Made by a program: the position numbers and the translations under genes. Below are positions 1 to 11,258 of a stretch of 64,000 bases of DNA, in pieces (within the stretch, counting starts at the first letter, position 1; each line of letters starts with the position of its first letter). Under the pieces are notes generated by a model. That model worked only from the letters and a program-made list of their open reading frames with translations, was not told the DNA's origin and did not search any database. The DNA lies in contig OY726565.1 of NCBI GenBank assembly GCA_963383645.1, forward strand, positions 26,142,966 to 26,206,965, in the 5' to 3' direction. The DNA comes from Muscardinus avellanarius (lineage: Eukaryota; Chordata; Mammalia; Rodentia; Gliridae).

Positions 1-236
1 ATCAGATACGCAATGCTATTTTTGTTACAGAAAGATCCTAGGGGAAGAGTGGGAGGTGCATTTCAGGTATAAAAATTGTGAGCAAACTGTTACGGATTGG
101 GAAACTGTCCCCAGGGATCTTTGTTAGACCCCTGGGAATAATTTCCCAAAAAAATCCCCAAAGAAACAAACAACCCCCCCCCCCCCGAAAAACAGAAAAA
201 GAGGAAAAGATAGAAATACAGGAGATAGAAATACAG

Positions 237-259
237 CCCCATGCCAAAATGGCATGGGG
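237..259. repeat. Perfect 10-bp inverted repeat with 3-nt loop
   Basis: ccccatgcca (237-246) and tggcatgggg (250-259) are exact reverse complements separated by aaa. It lies just downstream (on the - strand) of the TATA box of the LTR-like block, between a C-run (174-186) and a G-run (255-264). Confidence 0.8.
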
Positions 260-640
260 GGGGGTGACTCGAAATGAGTACACCAAAGGAATTACACGTG
301 GACTCCGTCTTTTATACCCATGACCTCCATCTTGTTAGCGTGACTCTGATGTAGTGAAAGTCCCTGTAAGGTACCTCCCCTTACCCTGTTAGGTACCTCC
401 CCTAGCAAGGTGTGGTGAGGTGTCTCCTTTCATGAAGGTCGACCCCTCCTACCATCTTAGCTAGCTTATCCAATCATGTAGATCTGCCTTTAGATAAAGG
501 CCTAGTTCTCCTCAACTGAGATCTGTCTTTAGATAGAGACCAGCTAGGTTAATTTACATTCGAATAGCTGCCTGTTTTAGGCAGAAATCAAGTCATTTCT
601 TTACCCATGTCTGCCTCCATTTTGACACAACTATTTTGAA
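240..640 (-). mobile_element. LTR-like segment, promoter-bearing (diverged or unassigned)
   Basis: Read on the - strand, this block has a TATAAAA box (complement of 309-317, ttttatac), a pair of near repeats upstream (taaggtacctccccttaccc and taggtacctcccctagcaag around 368-410; agatctgcctttagat and agatctgtctttagat around 480-536), and an overall U3-like look. Duplicated U3 motifs just upstream of a TATA box are typical of endogenous retrovirus LTRs. I could not find the TG/CA ends, a polyadenylation signal or a target duplication, so the family is not assigned. Confidence 0.4.
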
Positions 641-924
641 ATATACCAATTATTTTCTTTTGAAATATATTAATAATCAGAGCTTTCCCAAATCTTCCTA
701 GGCCATTCCAATACTGGTACACAAACCATGTTTTGAGGAAACATGACTTTTTAGGATTTTGATATGGCAGGATTTTATATTTGTTAGGCAAGTCAGATTA
801 AAGGTTTTTAATATCACATAGAGCCATTTGGATCTTATTTCATTATCCCAAGGGGTTGAAGTGTTTGAAAACCCATGAAGGGTTTTGTAGAATAACTAGT
901 ATAGCCCCAAACAAGTGTTATTTT

Positions 925-1395
925 ATCCATAATCTGCCAATGATCACCAGGAGCCAAGTCCGATGCAAGAAGGCAAAAGGGCTGTTTATTCAAGTTTGAG
1001 CTTCGTCTCTCCACATGCACCAAGGCAGTGGGCATGGGGGAGAGCCCTTTGTCCCCCAAGAACAAAGCTTTTATCCCCTAAGAAAAGCCGCCCAACCCAC
1101 CTTTGCATTGATTGGATATTTTAAAACATAAGTCACATTGGCTTAGCTTTCTTGTCTTGGGAAGCTTATCTCAGGAATGTTCAGGATGGGTGGGGGTCTC
1201 TAACTCGTAGCAGAGTGGCCTTGGCTGGGTTACCTGCGAATTCCAGACCAAGATATATGCAGCACGGATTGGCTGTTGCTAGGGGACAGTTGCTAGCACA
1301 GTTAGCAGCTTCTTTCCAGGGAATAGGGCAAAGGTTACAGAAGAACTTAATTTTGGAGGGAAAATTTGGCTTACTCTACTTAAAGCTTTAATTGA
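925..1395 (-). mobile_element. Probable solo LTR of a class I-like endogenous retrovirus
   Basis: On the - strand, CCAAT-type boxes (ccaatc near 1110 and 1268) precede gataaaag (around 1070-1078, TATA-like) and, about 80 nt later, gaataaac (984-992, polyadenylation signal). The order U3, TATA, AATAAA, short U5 and the length of about 450 nt fit a retroviral LTR. No internal gag, pol or env frame follows on the - strand, so it reads as solo or truncated. The family was not recognised. Confidence 0.5.
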
Positions 1396-1884
1396 AGCCT
1401 GTCATGGCGTCACTTTGGTCCTTCACAAGCTTCACTGAACATCTAAATTAGAGTGGTGTTGGAGTGTGAGCAGGAAGGAACTGGAAAGGAGTTGGGAATG
1501 CAGGAGCAGTAGGACTAAGTTAAGATTGCCTTTGTTTCTAAGGAAGACACTGACCCCAGTTTCATTCTAGCTTAAGTGACTGTAATGCTTATTCATTGAG
1601 AGAGGGAATTCATTATCACATGGAGATGTAAGAGTTAGAAATGAAAGATAATGACCCATGCTTTATTCTTTTGGTCAGATTGAGGTATCTATAAAACATA
1701 TACATAGTGTTACCCTAGAAAAAAGCAGGAAATGCAGATCTGGGAGTTACTTGTAGGTGATTTAAAATGCTGGATGAAGTTGTGTTTACCTAGAGCAGTA
1801 GATCTTTATTTTTATTTTAATTTTTTTTAGTATCTTGGGAGTGTTCTTTACTTCTCCTCTTAAAATGATCCTTTAAGATGAGTA

Positions 1885-1932
1885 GTAGCACTATCCCCAT
1901 TTTAAAGCTGATGAAACTGAGGCACAAATTTT
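1885..1932 (+). repeat. MIR fragment
   Basis: Short match to the MIR core: actatccccattttaaagc followed by tgatgaaactgaggcacaaa, the widely conserved MIR segment. Confidence 0.6.
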
Positions 1933-1964
1933 ATATAAAAAGGAAGAACTATATGCAGTTCTGT

Positions 1965-2030
1965 ATATCTGTTCCCAGCTACTCAGGAGGCTGAGCTATA
2001 AGGATAGCTTGGTTCGCCCACTTAAAAAGT
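1965..2030 (+). repeat. B1/7SL SINE fragment
   Basis: Contains cccagctactcaggaggctg, the 7SL-derived signature, with no right half. Truncated on both sides. Confidence 0.55.
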
Positions 2031-2909
2031 AAGTGTTTCAGTTATTATAAAAAGCACTTTTATCATTTCTTTTTAATTATGAGACACTGATTTGGGAGCT
2101 TTATTAGGGATACCTATTAACTAAGTTAGACTGGTATAAAATGGTATCTTGTTACATTCTTAACAAGATATGTTGCTTTTACAATGCTTTACAATTTATG
2201 AAAGTTATACAGAAGCTACTGTGAAAGTGTAATTTCTCATGTGGGATGTGGTTAATGATAGGCTGCATGTGCTAGCACATGGCAAACGGTAAAGCGTTAC
2301 ATTAAGCTTTTCATTATTTCATTAGTAGGATATTTGGTCTTAACCTAAAAACTTTGATTACTTCAGGTCCATGAGATCTATTGTGCACCAAAGCTAATCA
2401 GCAATTCTTCTCTTTTGAGTTTTTTAAGTTTTATTGCTGCCAGTGGGGGTATGTGTCTGGAACCAAGAAGATTTTTTTTCTCCTTTGGGAGTAGATGTTA
2501 ACTTAATTATCTTTCAAGTGATAACTTTAAAGAAAGAAACAATCTTAAAATACAAATACTAAAATACAAATACATGTTAAAAGATAAAGCATGTAGTAAT
2601 ATTAAAATTTTTATGAGCTTGTGTAGTTCCCATTGTTAGTTTTGAGGACAGGGATATTTAGAGGTACTTACTGAATGCTTTGTGATTATTGGCATGCAGA
2701 AGATTCTGGGATGTTTTTATTTACTAAATTTCAAATCAGCCATTTACTCTTGAATTGTTATTAATATAAATTTTATCATTCTGTTTCTATAGTTTTTGGT
2801 TATGTTATTGATCTAGGTCAGTTTTAACTATGTCCATATATCTCAGATGATATCTGGAGACTGGAAAATGAAGATGAAAATTTTCTGATCTTCAAATTTA
2901 TTTATTTAT

Positions 2910-3111
2910 TTTTTCGGTCTGGAGATGAAACCCAGGGGCATTTGACCTCCGAGCTACACCCTCTGCCCTAGTTTTTATTCTTTATTTTGAAACAGGGTCT
3001 CACTAAGTTGCAGAGATCCTCACTAAGTAGCTGAGGCTGTCCGTGAACTGTGATCCTCCAGTCTCAGCCTCCAGAATGCTGAGATTACAAGCATGCGCCA
3101 CCACGCCTGGC
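2910..3111 (-). repeat. Composite B1-ID SINE, type D
   Basis: The right half (tggagatgaaacccaggggc, gacctccgagctacaccctc) is followed by the left half ending in caccacgcctggc. It is joined directly to a second, right-half-less copy at 3112. Confidence 0.8.
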
Positions 3112-3243
3112 TTATTTATTTTGAAACAGGGTCCCACTGAATTGCAAAGGACCTCACTAAATAGCTGAGGCTGGCTTTACCATGATCCTCCAGTCTCAGC
3201 CTCCTGAATCCTGGGATTACAAGCGTGCACCACCACACTCAGC
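3112..3243 (-). repeat. B1-like half of a composite SINE, tandem to the previous copy
   Basis: Begins ttatttattttgaaacaggg and ends accaccacactcagc. The ID half is missing, so the two left halves sit head to tail. This could be a partial tandem duplication or insertion of one copy at the A-rich linker of another. Confidence 0.75.
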
Positions 3244-3465
3244 TTTATTGGTTCTTTTGTTGTTTCTCATTTACTCATATGTTTAAGCTTGATTTTATGT
3301 AAGCTATCTTTGTTTCTAACACCTACCATGGGCCCTATCTTTTAAAAGACTTGCCTATAAAATATCTTTATATTAGTAATAGAAGGTAAAACTTAAAATA
3401 TAGTACCTTCTGTCATCTATTTTTCCTTAATACTATATATGTACTATTTCCTAAAATAATTTTAT

Positions 3466-3630
3466 AAAATGAGAACTAGCATTATTTCCACTTTAAAGCT
3501 GATGAAAGTGAAGCACAAAGTTATATAAAAATAAAAACTAAGAGCATTTACTGAGGGCTTACTGTGTTAGGTATTGCACTAAGTGCTTTATATTTATTAT
3601 CCCCCAAACTCAACAACTTTGTGAGGTGAG
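3466..3630 (+). repeat. MIR fragment(s)
   Basis: Two MIR-like pieces lie next to each other: 3478-3525 (tttaaagctgatgaaagtga) and 3540-3630 (gggcttactgtgttaggtat, then tttgtgaggtgagtatggct). Confidence 0.6.
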
Positions 3631-3949
3631 TATGGCTATCTTTTTTATATATATCTAGATATGGATCTGGTAGATTAGCTGACTTCAGAATTACAGTAAC
3701 TGTCCATTAAATAATAAGTGCTTCTTCTTACTACTCAATGAGGTTGTATGTTGTAGACCATCCCCTTTGGGAATTAGGTACTAAAAATGCAGAGTATAAT
3801 GCAAAAATTGTAGCCAGTATTTCCTTTGAATGCTCTCTGAGTTGTCTATATAATGACAGTTTATATATAGATGAGGCTCCTCATGAATTCATCTTTGTTG
3901 TTGTTAGACCTGTAGCATTGGAGTAGAATTCAGGAATCATAACTCTGGG

Positions 3950-4143
3950 TTCATAAGTCAGCTGCCTGATTTTGTAAATGAAGTTTTATTAGAACTCAGC
4001 CATTCCCATTCATTTATGAATTTTCTATAGCTGCTTCATTGTAGCTACAGGGGCAGAGTTGAGTAATTAAAATAGATATTACCTGTTGTGTAAATCCTAA
4101 ACTATTTGCTATCTGGACCTTTAAGAAAAAGTTTGTTAACCTC
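3950..4143 (-). repeat. Ancient hAT-like repeat (reverse orientation)
   Basis: Reads aatgaagttttattagaact, then cagccattcccattcattta, and ends aagtttgttaacctctg. It is the reverse of the ancient mammalian element whose ends look like CAGGGGT...ACCCCTG. Related pieces lie at 59235-59615 and 61277-61400. Class assignment is from memory. Confidence 0.5.
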
Positions 4144-4387
4144 TGGGATGATTTAGTTACTTTCGCTGAAATAACTATGAAGAATTTGCTTGTATTGGGA
4201 TTTTGTATAAAACAATTATATTTAAGAACCGTGTGAGACATTTTTGCTCTAAGAAGCAAGTAGAAACTGAGAACAACCAAAGACACAGCATATTCCCCAA
4301 ATCACAACTTTTCCTTGAGTGCTTCCCATGACATTTTAAAAATTCACTTTGGTGTGCTATGATTGGTTTTTAAAAAATAATGTTTTC

Positions 4388-4490
4388 ATCTGGTTGTGGT
4401 GGCTCAATGCTTGTAATTCCAGTACTTGGGAGGCTGAGACAGGAGGATCACAGGTTCAAAGCCAGACAGTCCCGAGCACCCCCCCAAAAG
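4388..4490 (+). repeat. Composite SINE, left half only
   Basis: tggttgtggtggctcaatgc to aggttcaaagccag, then a C-run; the ID half is deleted. Confidence 0.7.
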
Positions 4491-4611
4491 TTTTCTGTTA
4501 ATAATTAGATCTTAGTGACTTCTCCTGTCTTAATGCTATATTTTATTTTTATATCCTTATATCAAGCAGATTAACTATGGCCATATATATACATATAAAC
4601 ATATATGTATA

Positions 4612-4812
4612 TAGCTGGGCGTGGTGGTGCACGCTTGTAATCCCTGCACTTGGGAGGCTGAGACAGGAGGATCACACAGGTTCAAAGTCAGCCTCAGCTA
4701 CTGAGTGAGGCTCTCAGCAACTTAGTGAAACCCTGTTTCCAAATAAAGTATAAAATAGGTCTGGGAGTGTAGCCTGGAGTTTGAAAGCTGCTGGTTTTCA
4801 CCCCTAGTACCA

Positions 4813-4813
<1 letters not shown>
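4612..4813 (+). repeat. Composite B1-ID SINE, type M
   Basis: Full left and right halves, ending tagtaccac. Its tail has become the (CA)n tract 4814-4868. It faces an opposite-strand copy at 4870, forming an inverted pair. Confidence 0.85.

Positions 4814-4868
<55 letters not shown>
4814..4868 (+). repeat. (CA)n microsatellite, 27 units
   Basis: Uninterrupted CA tract between two inverted SINEs; it probably grew from a SINE tail. Confidence 0.95.
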
Positions 4869-4869
<1 letters not shown>

Positions 4870-4871
<2 letters not shown>

Positions 4872-5064
4872 GCGATACTGGGGATGGAACTCAGGGACAT
4901 TCTACTACCTCTATTTTTTTATTTTTTATTCTTTATTTTGAAATAAGGTCTCGTTATGTTGTAGAGGGCCTCATTAAGTAGCTGGGGCTAGCTGCAAACC
5001 TGCGATCCTCCTGTCTCAGCTTCTCAAGTACTGAGATTACAAGCGTGCACCACCACACCTGACC
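4870..5064 (-). repeat. Composite B1-ID SINE, type O
   Basis: From tgcgatactggggatggaac to accaccacacctgacc. Right and left halves are complete but diverged. Confidence 0.8.
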
Positions 5065-5314
5065 CTATGTAATTTTTAAAAAACTGCTTTCTTAGATAAT
5101 TTCTGAAAGCATTTTTTTGTTATAAGTGAAAATATTGTTTTTTTTGCTTTTTCATTTCTCTATTCTTCAACTTTGAGAGAAAAACATGGCCATTATTTTT
5201 CTAATACATCAGGAAGCCTGTAAAGATACACTTTATAAATATATTACCAATGGCATGTATATTGGAAATGAACACTGATGTCAGAATCACAGTGGTTTAA
5301 TCTTTCCAATTTGC

Positions 5315-5445
5315 TAATTCTTCTATAATGTGAAAATAATAATATATACATTGCTGGGTTGTTTGAGGAATTAAAGGAAAAAATATGAACATTTTACAGC
5401 ATACAGTGTCTGGCATATGGTAAGTACTCTCTGAATGTCTTTACT
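5315..5445 (+). repeat. MIR fragment
   Basis: MIR-type 3' half: tgtgaaaataataatatata, then cagtgtctggcatatggtaa and gtactctctgaatg. Confidence 0.6.
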
Positions 5446-5767
5446 TACAATGTAAACTCAAAATGAACCTAAATTGAATTTAGAGTTTGGTGGTAGAGGC
5501 AGTGATGGTGGAGAAATTAAGAATTGTAATCAATTTTTCTTTCTGAATTTGGTTTCTTGAAGTTGGGTGGTTTTTGTTGAATGGGAAAATTATCTGAAAG
5601 AAGTGGGCTTTTGGGGGAGAGAAGGAAAAAGTATGTTACAGATTTTAGTTGCATAAACAGTTGGAGAGTTGAAAATTTAAATTTAGAGTGTAGACTCTGA
5701 AGAAGAATGAAGAGAAAGGGAAATATGTGACTGAATTTGTGTTTTTCCTTAAGTTATTTGTTTTCAG

Positions 5768-5843
5768 AGCAGTAGAATTTTTCATCAGAGATAAATATGA
5801 AAAGAAGAAATATTATGATAAAAATGCTATAGCAATTACAAAT
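5768..5843 (+). CDS. SMAP1: SMAP1 internal exon: end of the ArfGAP domain
   Basis: The exon follows the acceptor ttgttttcag and precedes the strong donor aat|gtaagt. Its first base completes a codon from the upstream exon; the next 75 nt read AVEFFIRDKYEKKKYYDKNA then IAITN, which I recognise as SMAP1 around human residues 114-138. SMAP1 is a GTPase-activating protein for ARF6 that acts in clathrin-dependent endocytosis. This segment is the C-terminal edge of its ArfGAP fold; the zinc finger and arginine finger are encoded upstream, outside the window. The exon starts in phase 2 and ends in phase 0. No stop or frameshift is present, so it looks functional. SMAP2 is the only close alternative, but the following exons match SMAP1 specifically. 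Confidence 0.95.
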
Positions 5844-6286
5844 GTAAGTAAAATCTTTATCTCTTACTAATTGATGTTTGTTCAGTAGATATGAAACTTT
5901 TCATATATAGTATAGCTCAGTTTATTGTAAAAATGTGCTAGATGAATTTGTCTATTTGAGCATTGGAAATTTTGGGGTCACATAATATTCAGCTTCTGCA
6001 AAGCAAAACTGATTCTGAAAGAACATTCTCAGAAAGAGTCTGATAATTGCTTACATGACATTTAGTTATGTTAATTTTATGAAATTTGCAAAAAAAAAAA
6101 AATCCTGCTAAGGAAATGGGGAAGATAAAATTATTTCACTAAATAAAAAAGAAAAAGTTTATTTCCCCAAGAGCTGTGGTGGGTTTGTTGAAATATGAAA
6201 CAAGTGCCCAGCCATATATATTAAAGCATAAAATTGTAATTGATTATTACCAAGCATTTTGATACTTCTTAATAGTTAAGACCTTA

Positions 6287-6485
6287 GCCAGGCTTTGTGG
6301 CACACTCTTGTTATCCCAGTACTTGGGAGACTGAGACAGGAGGATCACAGGTTTAAGGACAGCCTCAGATAATGTAGCAAGACTCATCAACCTAGTGAGA
6401 CCTTGTTTTAAACCAAAAAATAAAAAGGCAGGACTAAAACTCAGAGGTAGAAAGCCCCTGGGTTTAATCCTCAGGACTACCAGAA
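6287..6485 (+). repeat. Composite B1-ID SINE, type O, diverged
   Basis: ccaggctttgtggcacactc to ggtttaatcctcaggactac. Its antisense 92-codon frame is a shadow. Confidence 0.8.
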
Positions 6486-7370
6486 AGTTTAGACCTAGTA
6501 TAGTAATAAAATATGTTATAATCACTGTTTTTTTTTAAGTTTTTTTCTTCTTAAATCTTCCTTTCTATCTCCACTAATTATAGGTTAAAGTTAATTGCCT
6601 TTATGGTTGAAATTATTTTTTGCCTTTGCTTCTTAATAAGCAATCCATAACCTAGTTAATCATGTGGTAAAGCCACTTGTTGAGCAATTCAGAGGAAATA
6701 GTTTCATTTCATTTTGCATGCAAACTGGGTTTTTCTTTTCTGACCATAGGGAAGAAGCTGTATACTAACAATTTCATCCAATTCCTAATATACTAATGAT
6801 ATTTTAATGCATTCTCTTTGAACATGAAAAAATCTTTTTATTGAGGTATAAAGTACCATTAATGTGTATTTTAGAGCAATGATATCCATTTATAAGAGAT
6901 GAAATCTGTTGAAAGATTAATAATTGATATGTTGAGAGTGGTATTTTTAATGTCTATAAATTTAAGGCAGGTTTAAGCATTATGGAGGGAAAAAGAACTA
7001 ACTTTTTAAAGTAGAAGTGATATATTTTTATATAAAATGTTATAAATTATATTGAAATATTTCATAAAACGTACTGCTTTATATTAAAGTTTAAAATTCT
7101 AAATGTTTTTGTGTTTTTAAATTGTTTATAATATTTTTATTCTTGACAACCATTTGGAGATTAGTAATAGCTAAGAAAATAGGTTTGTCTTTCGATGATG
7201 TTGTTTGATAGCTGTTATTACAGAGTTTGTTTTTCTCCCTTTCTCAGATATGATAATGGTATCATTTGTTAGGAAAATTTCTTCATTCATAGAAGACATA
7301 ATGGTATAATATAACATTTAGGGATTAAGTTTCATGATAACTGTAACTCAGATAGTTAAGTGAAACCTGG

Positions 7371-7374
<4 letters not shown>

Positions 7375-7413
<39 letters not shown>

Positions 7414-7426
7414 CGTGTGTGTGTGT
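7375..7426. repeat. (GT)n(GC)n(GT)n microsatellite
   Basis: A GT tract interrupted by gcgcgcgcgc at 7405-7414: alternating purine-pyrimidine throughout. Confidence 0.95.
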
Positions 7427-7885
7427 AAGGGAGAACAAATATTAGTGATATTTATAGAGGTATTCATTCAATAATTTTTCTATTTTTTGTAGGCTTTGAA
7501 TGTAAATAAAAATTTAAAGCTAAAAAGTTGTATATACCTGAGTTTATGTTACTAATGAAATGGAAGTTCAGAAAGATTCACAAAAATCATATTTAATTTA
7601 TGCTCATAGACTTCTAGGATACTAAAAGAGAATATGACTTTGTTTTTAGAGAGATTTATCAAGAAAGAATTAGACCAGATTTAAAAAATAAACATAATAA
7701 GCAAAATATGAGTACCTTATATCTAAAATATTTAAGGTGTACTAGTATACTAAGGGGATATGTAAGAGACTTTGAATACTAGTTGTACTTGTAACCTGAT
7801 AAAGAGTGGCTATTAAGCTTCATGTGATTGATACTCCTAATTTTAAATAGTTCCAAATTACTTTATAGTTTTTCAGCCTGATTTT

Positions 7886-8078
7886 TTTTTTTTTGGTGGT
7901 ACTGGGGTTCCTGGAAGCCCTTCTACCTACGGGCTACACTCCCAGACCTATTTTTACATTTTTATTTGGAAACAGGGTCTCCTAAGCCAGCACGCGCGGC
8001 TGGCTTCGAACCTGCGCGATCCTCCTGTCTCTGCCTCCCAAGCGCGGTGATTACAAGCGTGCGCCACCACGCCCGGCT
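7886..8078 (-). repeat. Composite SINE, type Y, with target duplication
   Basis: Starts with poly(T), then tggtactggggttcctgg, and contains gccagcacgcgcggctggct. The 12-bp duplication cagcctgatttt flanks it (7874-7885 and 8079-8090). A 74-codon frame across it is a shadow. Confidence 0.92.
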
Positions 8079-8744
8079 CAGCCTGATTTTTAAAAATAAT
8101 TTTTCCTCTTGTTTCATGTGTCACGTGTCACATTTTTGTATTGTGTGCTGCCAGTATATGCTATTGCTCTTAATTGTTTTCTTATTTTAAGAGTGTTGAA
8201 GTAAGGCTCTAAAGGTGACCCTGTTTCTTTGTGTAAGGCAATAGTTTTTTAACCATTCGATGTAAAACGCCAATACATTTTTGCCTTTGTTTTCAAAATG
8301 TGAGAAAATAGAAAGCAATAAACCTTGAGTAAATGGTGGAAGAACTGTTAAAAACTGTTGTCATACTGCCCCAAGGTCTTTAATGTGTCTGTGAACCAAG
8401 CCTCAATAGATTCCTTTTGCAGAGAGGCAGAGGGTCTAACGATGGGCTGCCTTCAATCCTAGGGATTTATTCGTAATTGTGAAGAGTGTCTTCAACAGAC
8501 TGTTAACATGATTGCAAATCAGAGGGCGCTTCTGAGAAAGCAAAGAGGCTTACACTTGCTTCTTTGATGGAAGGAATTTGTGGCACAGACCTCGCAGCAT
8601 TAAATGCCATGTGGCACAGTAGGCATAACTTAAGGGAGAGGCTTAAAAGAGAGAAGCAAAGTTCAAGTAGAGACAAAACAAAGAAAAGTATTTTTGTTCT
8701 CAAAGGAAGTTTTACCGGGTTGTAGCTTCAAACAGAAGAAAAGT

Positions 8745-8972
8745 GTGTGTGTGTGTCGGGGGGGGGGGGTGGCTGTCTGTCTTGTGCTAGGATCGAACCC
8801 AGGGTCATTCTACCTCTGAGCTATACCCCCCATCCTATTTTATTTTTTATTTTTGAAAGTCTCACTACATTGTGGAGGGCCTAAGTTACTGAGTTTGGCT
8901 GTAAACCTGATGTCCTCCTGTCTGAGCCTCCCAAGTACTGGGATTATAGGCATGTGCCACCACACCTATTGG
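8745..8972 (-). repeat. Composite B1-ID SINE with GT/G-run tail
   Basis: The tail gtgtgtgtgt plus a G-run (8759-8770) precedes the right half (gctaggatcgaacccagggt) and the left half ends gtgccaccacacc. Confidence 0.75.
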
Positions 8973-8974
8973 CT

Positions 8975-9640
8975 TTTTTAAAAAGTCAACTTTGTTGAGA
9001 TATAATTCGTAGACAGTAAAAAGCTGATATTTTTCTTTACTTAAAATACTATTTGTGCCAGGCGTGGTGGCGCACGCTTGTAATCCCCGCGCTTGGGAGG
9101 CGGAGACAGGAGGATCGCGCAGGTTCAAAGCCAGCTGCGCTGGCTTTAAGAGACCCTGTTTCCAAAAATAAAAATAGGTCTGGGAGTGTAGCCCGGAGGG
9201 AGAAGGGCTTCCAGGAACCCCAGTACCACCAAAAAAAAAAAAAAAAACAAAACCAAAACAAAACAAAACAAAATACAAAACTATTTGTAAGAGCATGTTT
9301 TTTCCTTTTATTTTTCTTATAAAAGGCAGATACAGTTCTTTGAGTTTTAACAAATACACATCCCTGTGTAACCACCATAATAAAGACAGGCTCCTTTGTG
9401 CTCCTTGCTAATCATCTCCCACCACTGTCCCAGATAACCACTGATTTGATTTTTATCGTGGTAGATTATATTTTCTTGTAGAGTTTCATAAGTAATATAA
9501 TACACTGTGATATCTGTGTTTGACTTCTTTCTTTCAGCATTTTACTGAAATTCATCCTTGCTTTTGCATATACTCTTAGTCCATTCCTTTTATATTGGCA
9601 AATTTTTTATTGTATGGGTAGACCACAAAAAATTTGTTGA
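8975..9640. repeat. Old L1-derived segment, interrupted by a young SINE
   Basis: The pieces 8975-9056 (ttgttgagatataattcgta) and 9289-9640 (tacacatccctgtgtaacca, then tttcagcattttactgaaat) resemble the old mammalian L1 segment that begins with an 'attgagatataattcaca'-type phrase. The SINE at 9057-9279 splits it. Confidence 0.5.
9057..9279 (+). repeat. Composite SINE, type Y, with target duplication
   Basis: gccaggcgtggtggcgcacg to an A-rich tail with aaaac repeats (9236-9279). Contains the type Y palindrome gccagctgcgctggc. The duplication actatttgt flanks it (9048-9056, 9280-9288). The overlapping open frames on both strands are shadows. Confidence 0.93.
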
Positions 9641-9731
9641 TCTTCCTGTTGGCTTTTTCATTGCCTCTCTTTAGTACTGAACAGGTATCTTTTTTCTCTC
9701 TTAGCTAGAACATTACATTAAAATTTTTTAC

Positions 9732-9940
9732 TAGCTGGGCTGGTGGCACACATGTAATCCCAGTACTTGGGAGGCTGAGACAGGAGGATTGCAGGTTCAT
9801 GGCCAGCCTCAGCTACTTAGTGAGGCCCTCTGCAACTTAGTGAAACCCTATTTCAAAATAAAGAATAAGTTAGGGCTGAAGCTGAGGGTATAGCTTTGAG
9901 GTAGAATGTCCCTGGGTTCCATCCCCAGTACCAAAAAAAA
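9732..9940 (+). repeat. Composite B1-ID SINE, type O
   Basis: agctgggctggtggcacaca to gttccatccccagtacc plus a short A tail. Confidence 0.85.
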
Positions 9941-10199
9941 TTATTTTTTTTACTCCGTCCTTACTTTCTTTTACATTAAAATATTTGTTAAATCACTAAT
10001 ACTTATTGAATAAGAATTTAAAGTACCACTTCTTAGTTTTAAAATTTGCCAAATCAGTTTATTATCTTCTCAAAAGTATAACAAGCACTTTCACAAGAAA
10101 ATGATCTTGCTATTTTCTAAGGATTAGTAGGTATCCTTCTTCCCTTTAATATGTTTATGTTCTGCTTTTATATGAGTTTTTAAGTGATTTTATTGCTTT

Positions 10200-10406
10200 T
10201 TGGGGGGTATTGGAGATTGAACCAAGGGACATTCTACCTCTGAGCTACACCCCCAATCCTATTTTCATATTTTGTTTGGAAATAGTGTCTTGCTAGCTTG
10301 CCAATAGTCTTGCTAGGTTGCTAAACTTTGTCTGGAATCTGTCTTCCTCCTATCTCAGCTTCTCAAGTACTGGGATTACAAGGTATACACTACCAAATTC
10401 AGCCAT
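10200..10406 (-). repeat. Composite B1-ID SINE, type O, diverged
   Basis: gggggtattggagattgaac to accaaattcagcc, with a small internal duplication (cttgctagcttgcc, cttgctaggttgc). Confidence 0.75.
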
Positions 10407-11258
10407 TTTATTGCTATCTCTGGTTTTCTATATAAACTTATAATTAAAGATCTCTATAGCAAATGAATATCCAGTAGGACAAACCAACTTTAAGCTAGAC
10501 TGTGGTGCTTTGGACCTTATTTTAATGGAAGAGCTATAATTTTTTATATTATTTATTTTCTTCTACATAGAACTTGCTTTAGTAGTAATTAAATGACTAG
10601 ATTATAACAGAGCCTACATGGTGTAAGGAGGAGGGACTCTGAAGTTTATAGTACTGGGTTGTGATTCAAGAATTACTGTCATAACTAACTTAACAAGCAG
10701 ATTGAAGAAGGGCTTATCATCTTGCAGTGTTTTGACATTAAATAATGACTTATCTATAATAGCACCTTTTAAAAAAATCCTCATAGACACAGTTGATATG
10801 ATAGGGCAGTATAGAGATGTCAGTTTTATGGCTCCAAAGATCTACTATGCATTTTGTAAATGTATTTCAGTTATATTTTGGCAGTAAAAGAGAGCAGGAA
10901 GATAATGCTTCTATTAAAGTGATCAACTACCCATGTAGAAATTGGGTAGGAAGATGTGTGAAAAGCTTTCAGATTAAACTCATTTTCGTGTATAAATTGC
11001 CTCTGCTGCATATATAACTGTCTCATAATGTTTTGGCGTAATTCAGCAAGTGCAGTACTGGAAATGGTGTTTTCTTGCAGATTTGAAAAGGAAGTCTATA
11101 AATTGCTTTATAATAAGTCTGTCTTCTGCTTGCTTAACTGTCATACTACATTAATCTACTTTTTCGTCCTAGCCTTTTCTGTTCTTAGTTGATTAAAATT
11201 TTAATTAAATTTTACTATTTCAGCTGTTTTATTTTCCATTCTTAAAAGTTACTCTAAA

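Larger units (their letters stand above)
1..5767 (+). other. SMAP1: SMAP1 intron (partial) upstream of exon at 5768
   Basis: No coding exon is visible before 5768; the preceding SMAP1 exon must lie upstream of the window. The intron holds two LTR-like blocks (about 240-640 and 925-1390), MIR pieces, SINEs at 2910-5064 and an ancient repeat at 3950-4143. I see nothing recognisable in 1400-1870, 2040-2900, 3245-3460, 4145-4385, 5066-5310 and 5450-5740. Confidence 0.85.

Noticed and set aside
4814..4868. CRISPR-like array
   Set aside because: The repetitive tracts are dinucleotide microsatellites or dispersed SINEs, with no repeat-spacer periodicity anywhere in the window.
8886..9378. 157- and 109-codon frames on -
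   Set aside because: They run through the type Y SINE and old L1; SINE-derived reading frames recur at every copy.
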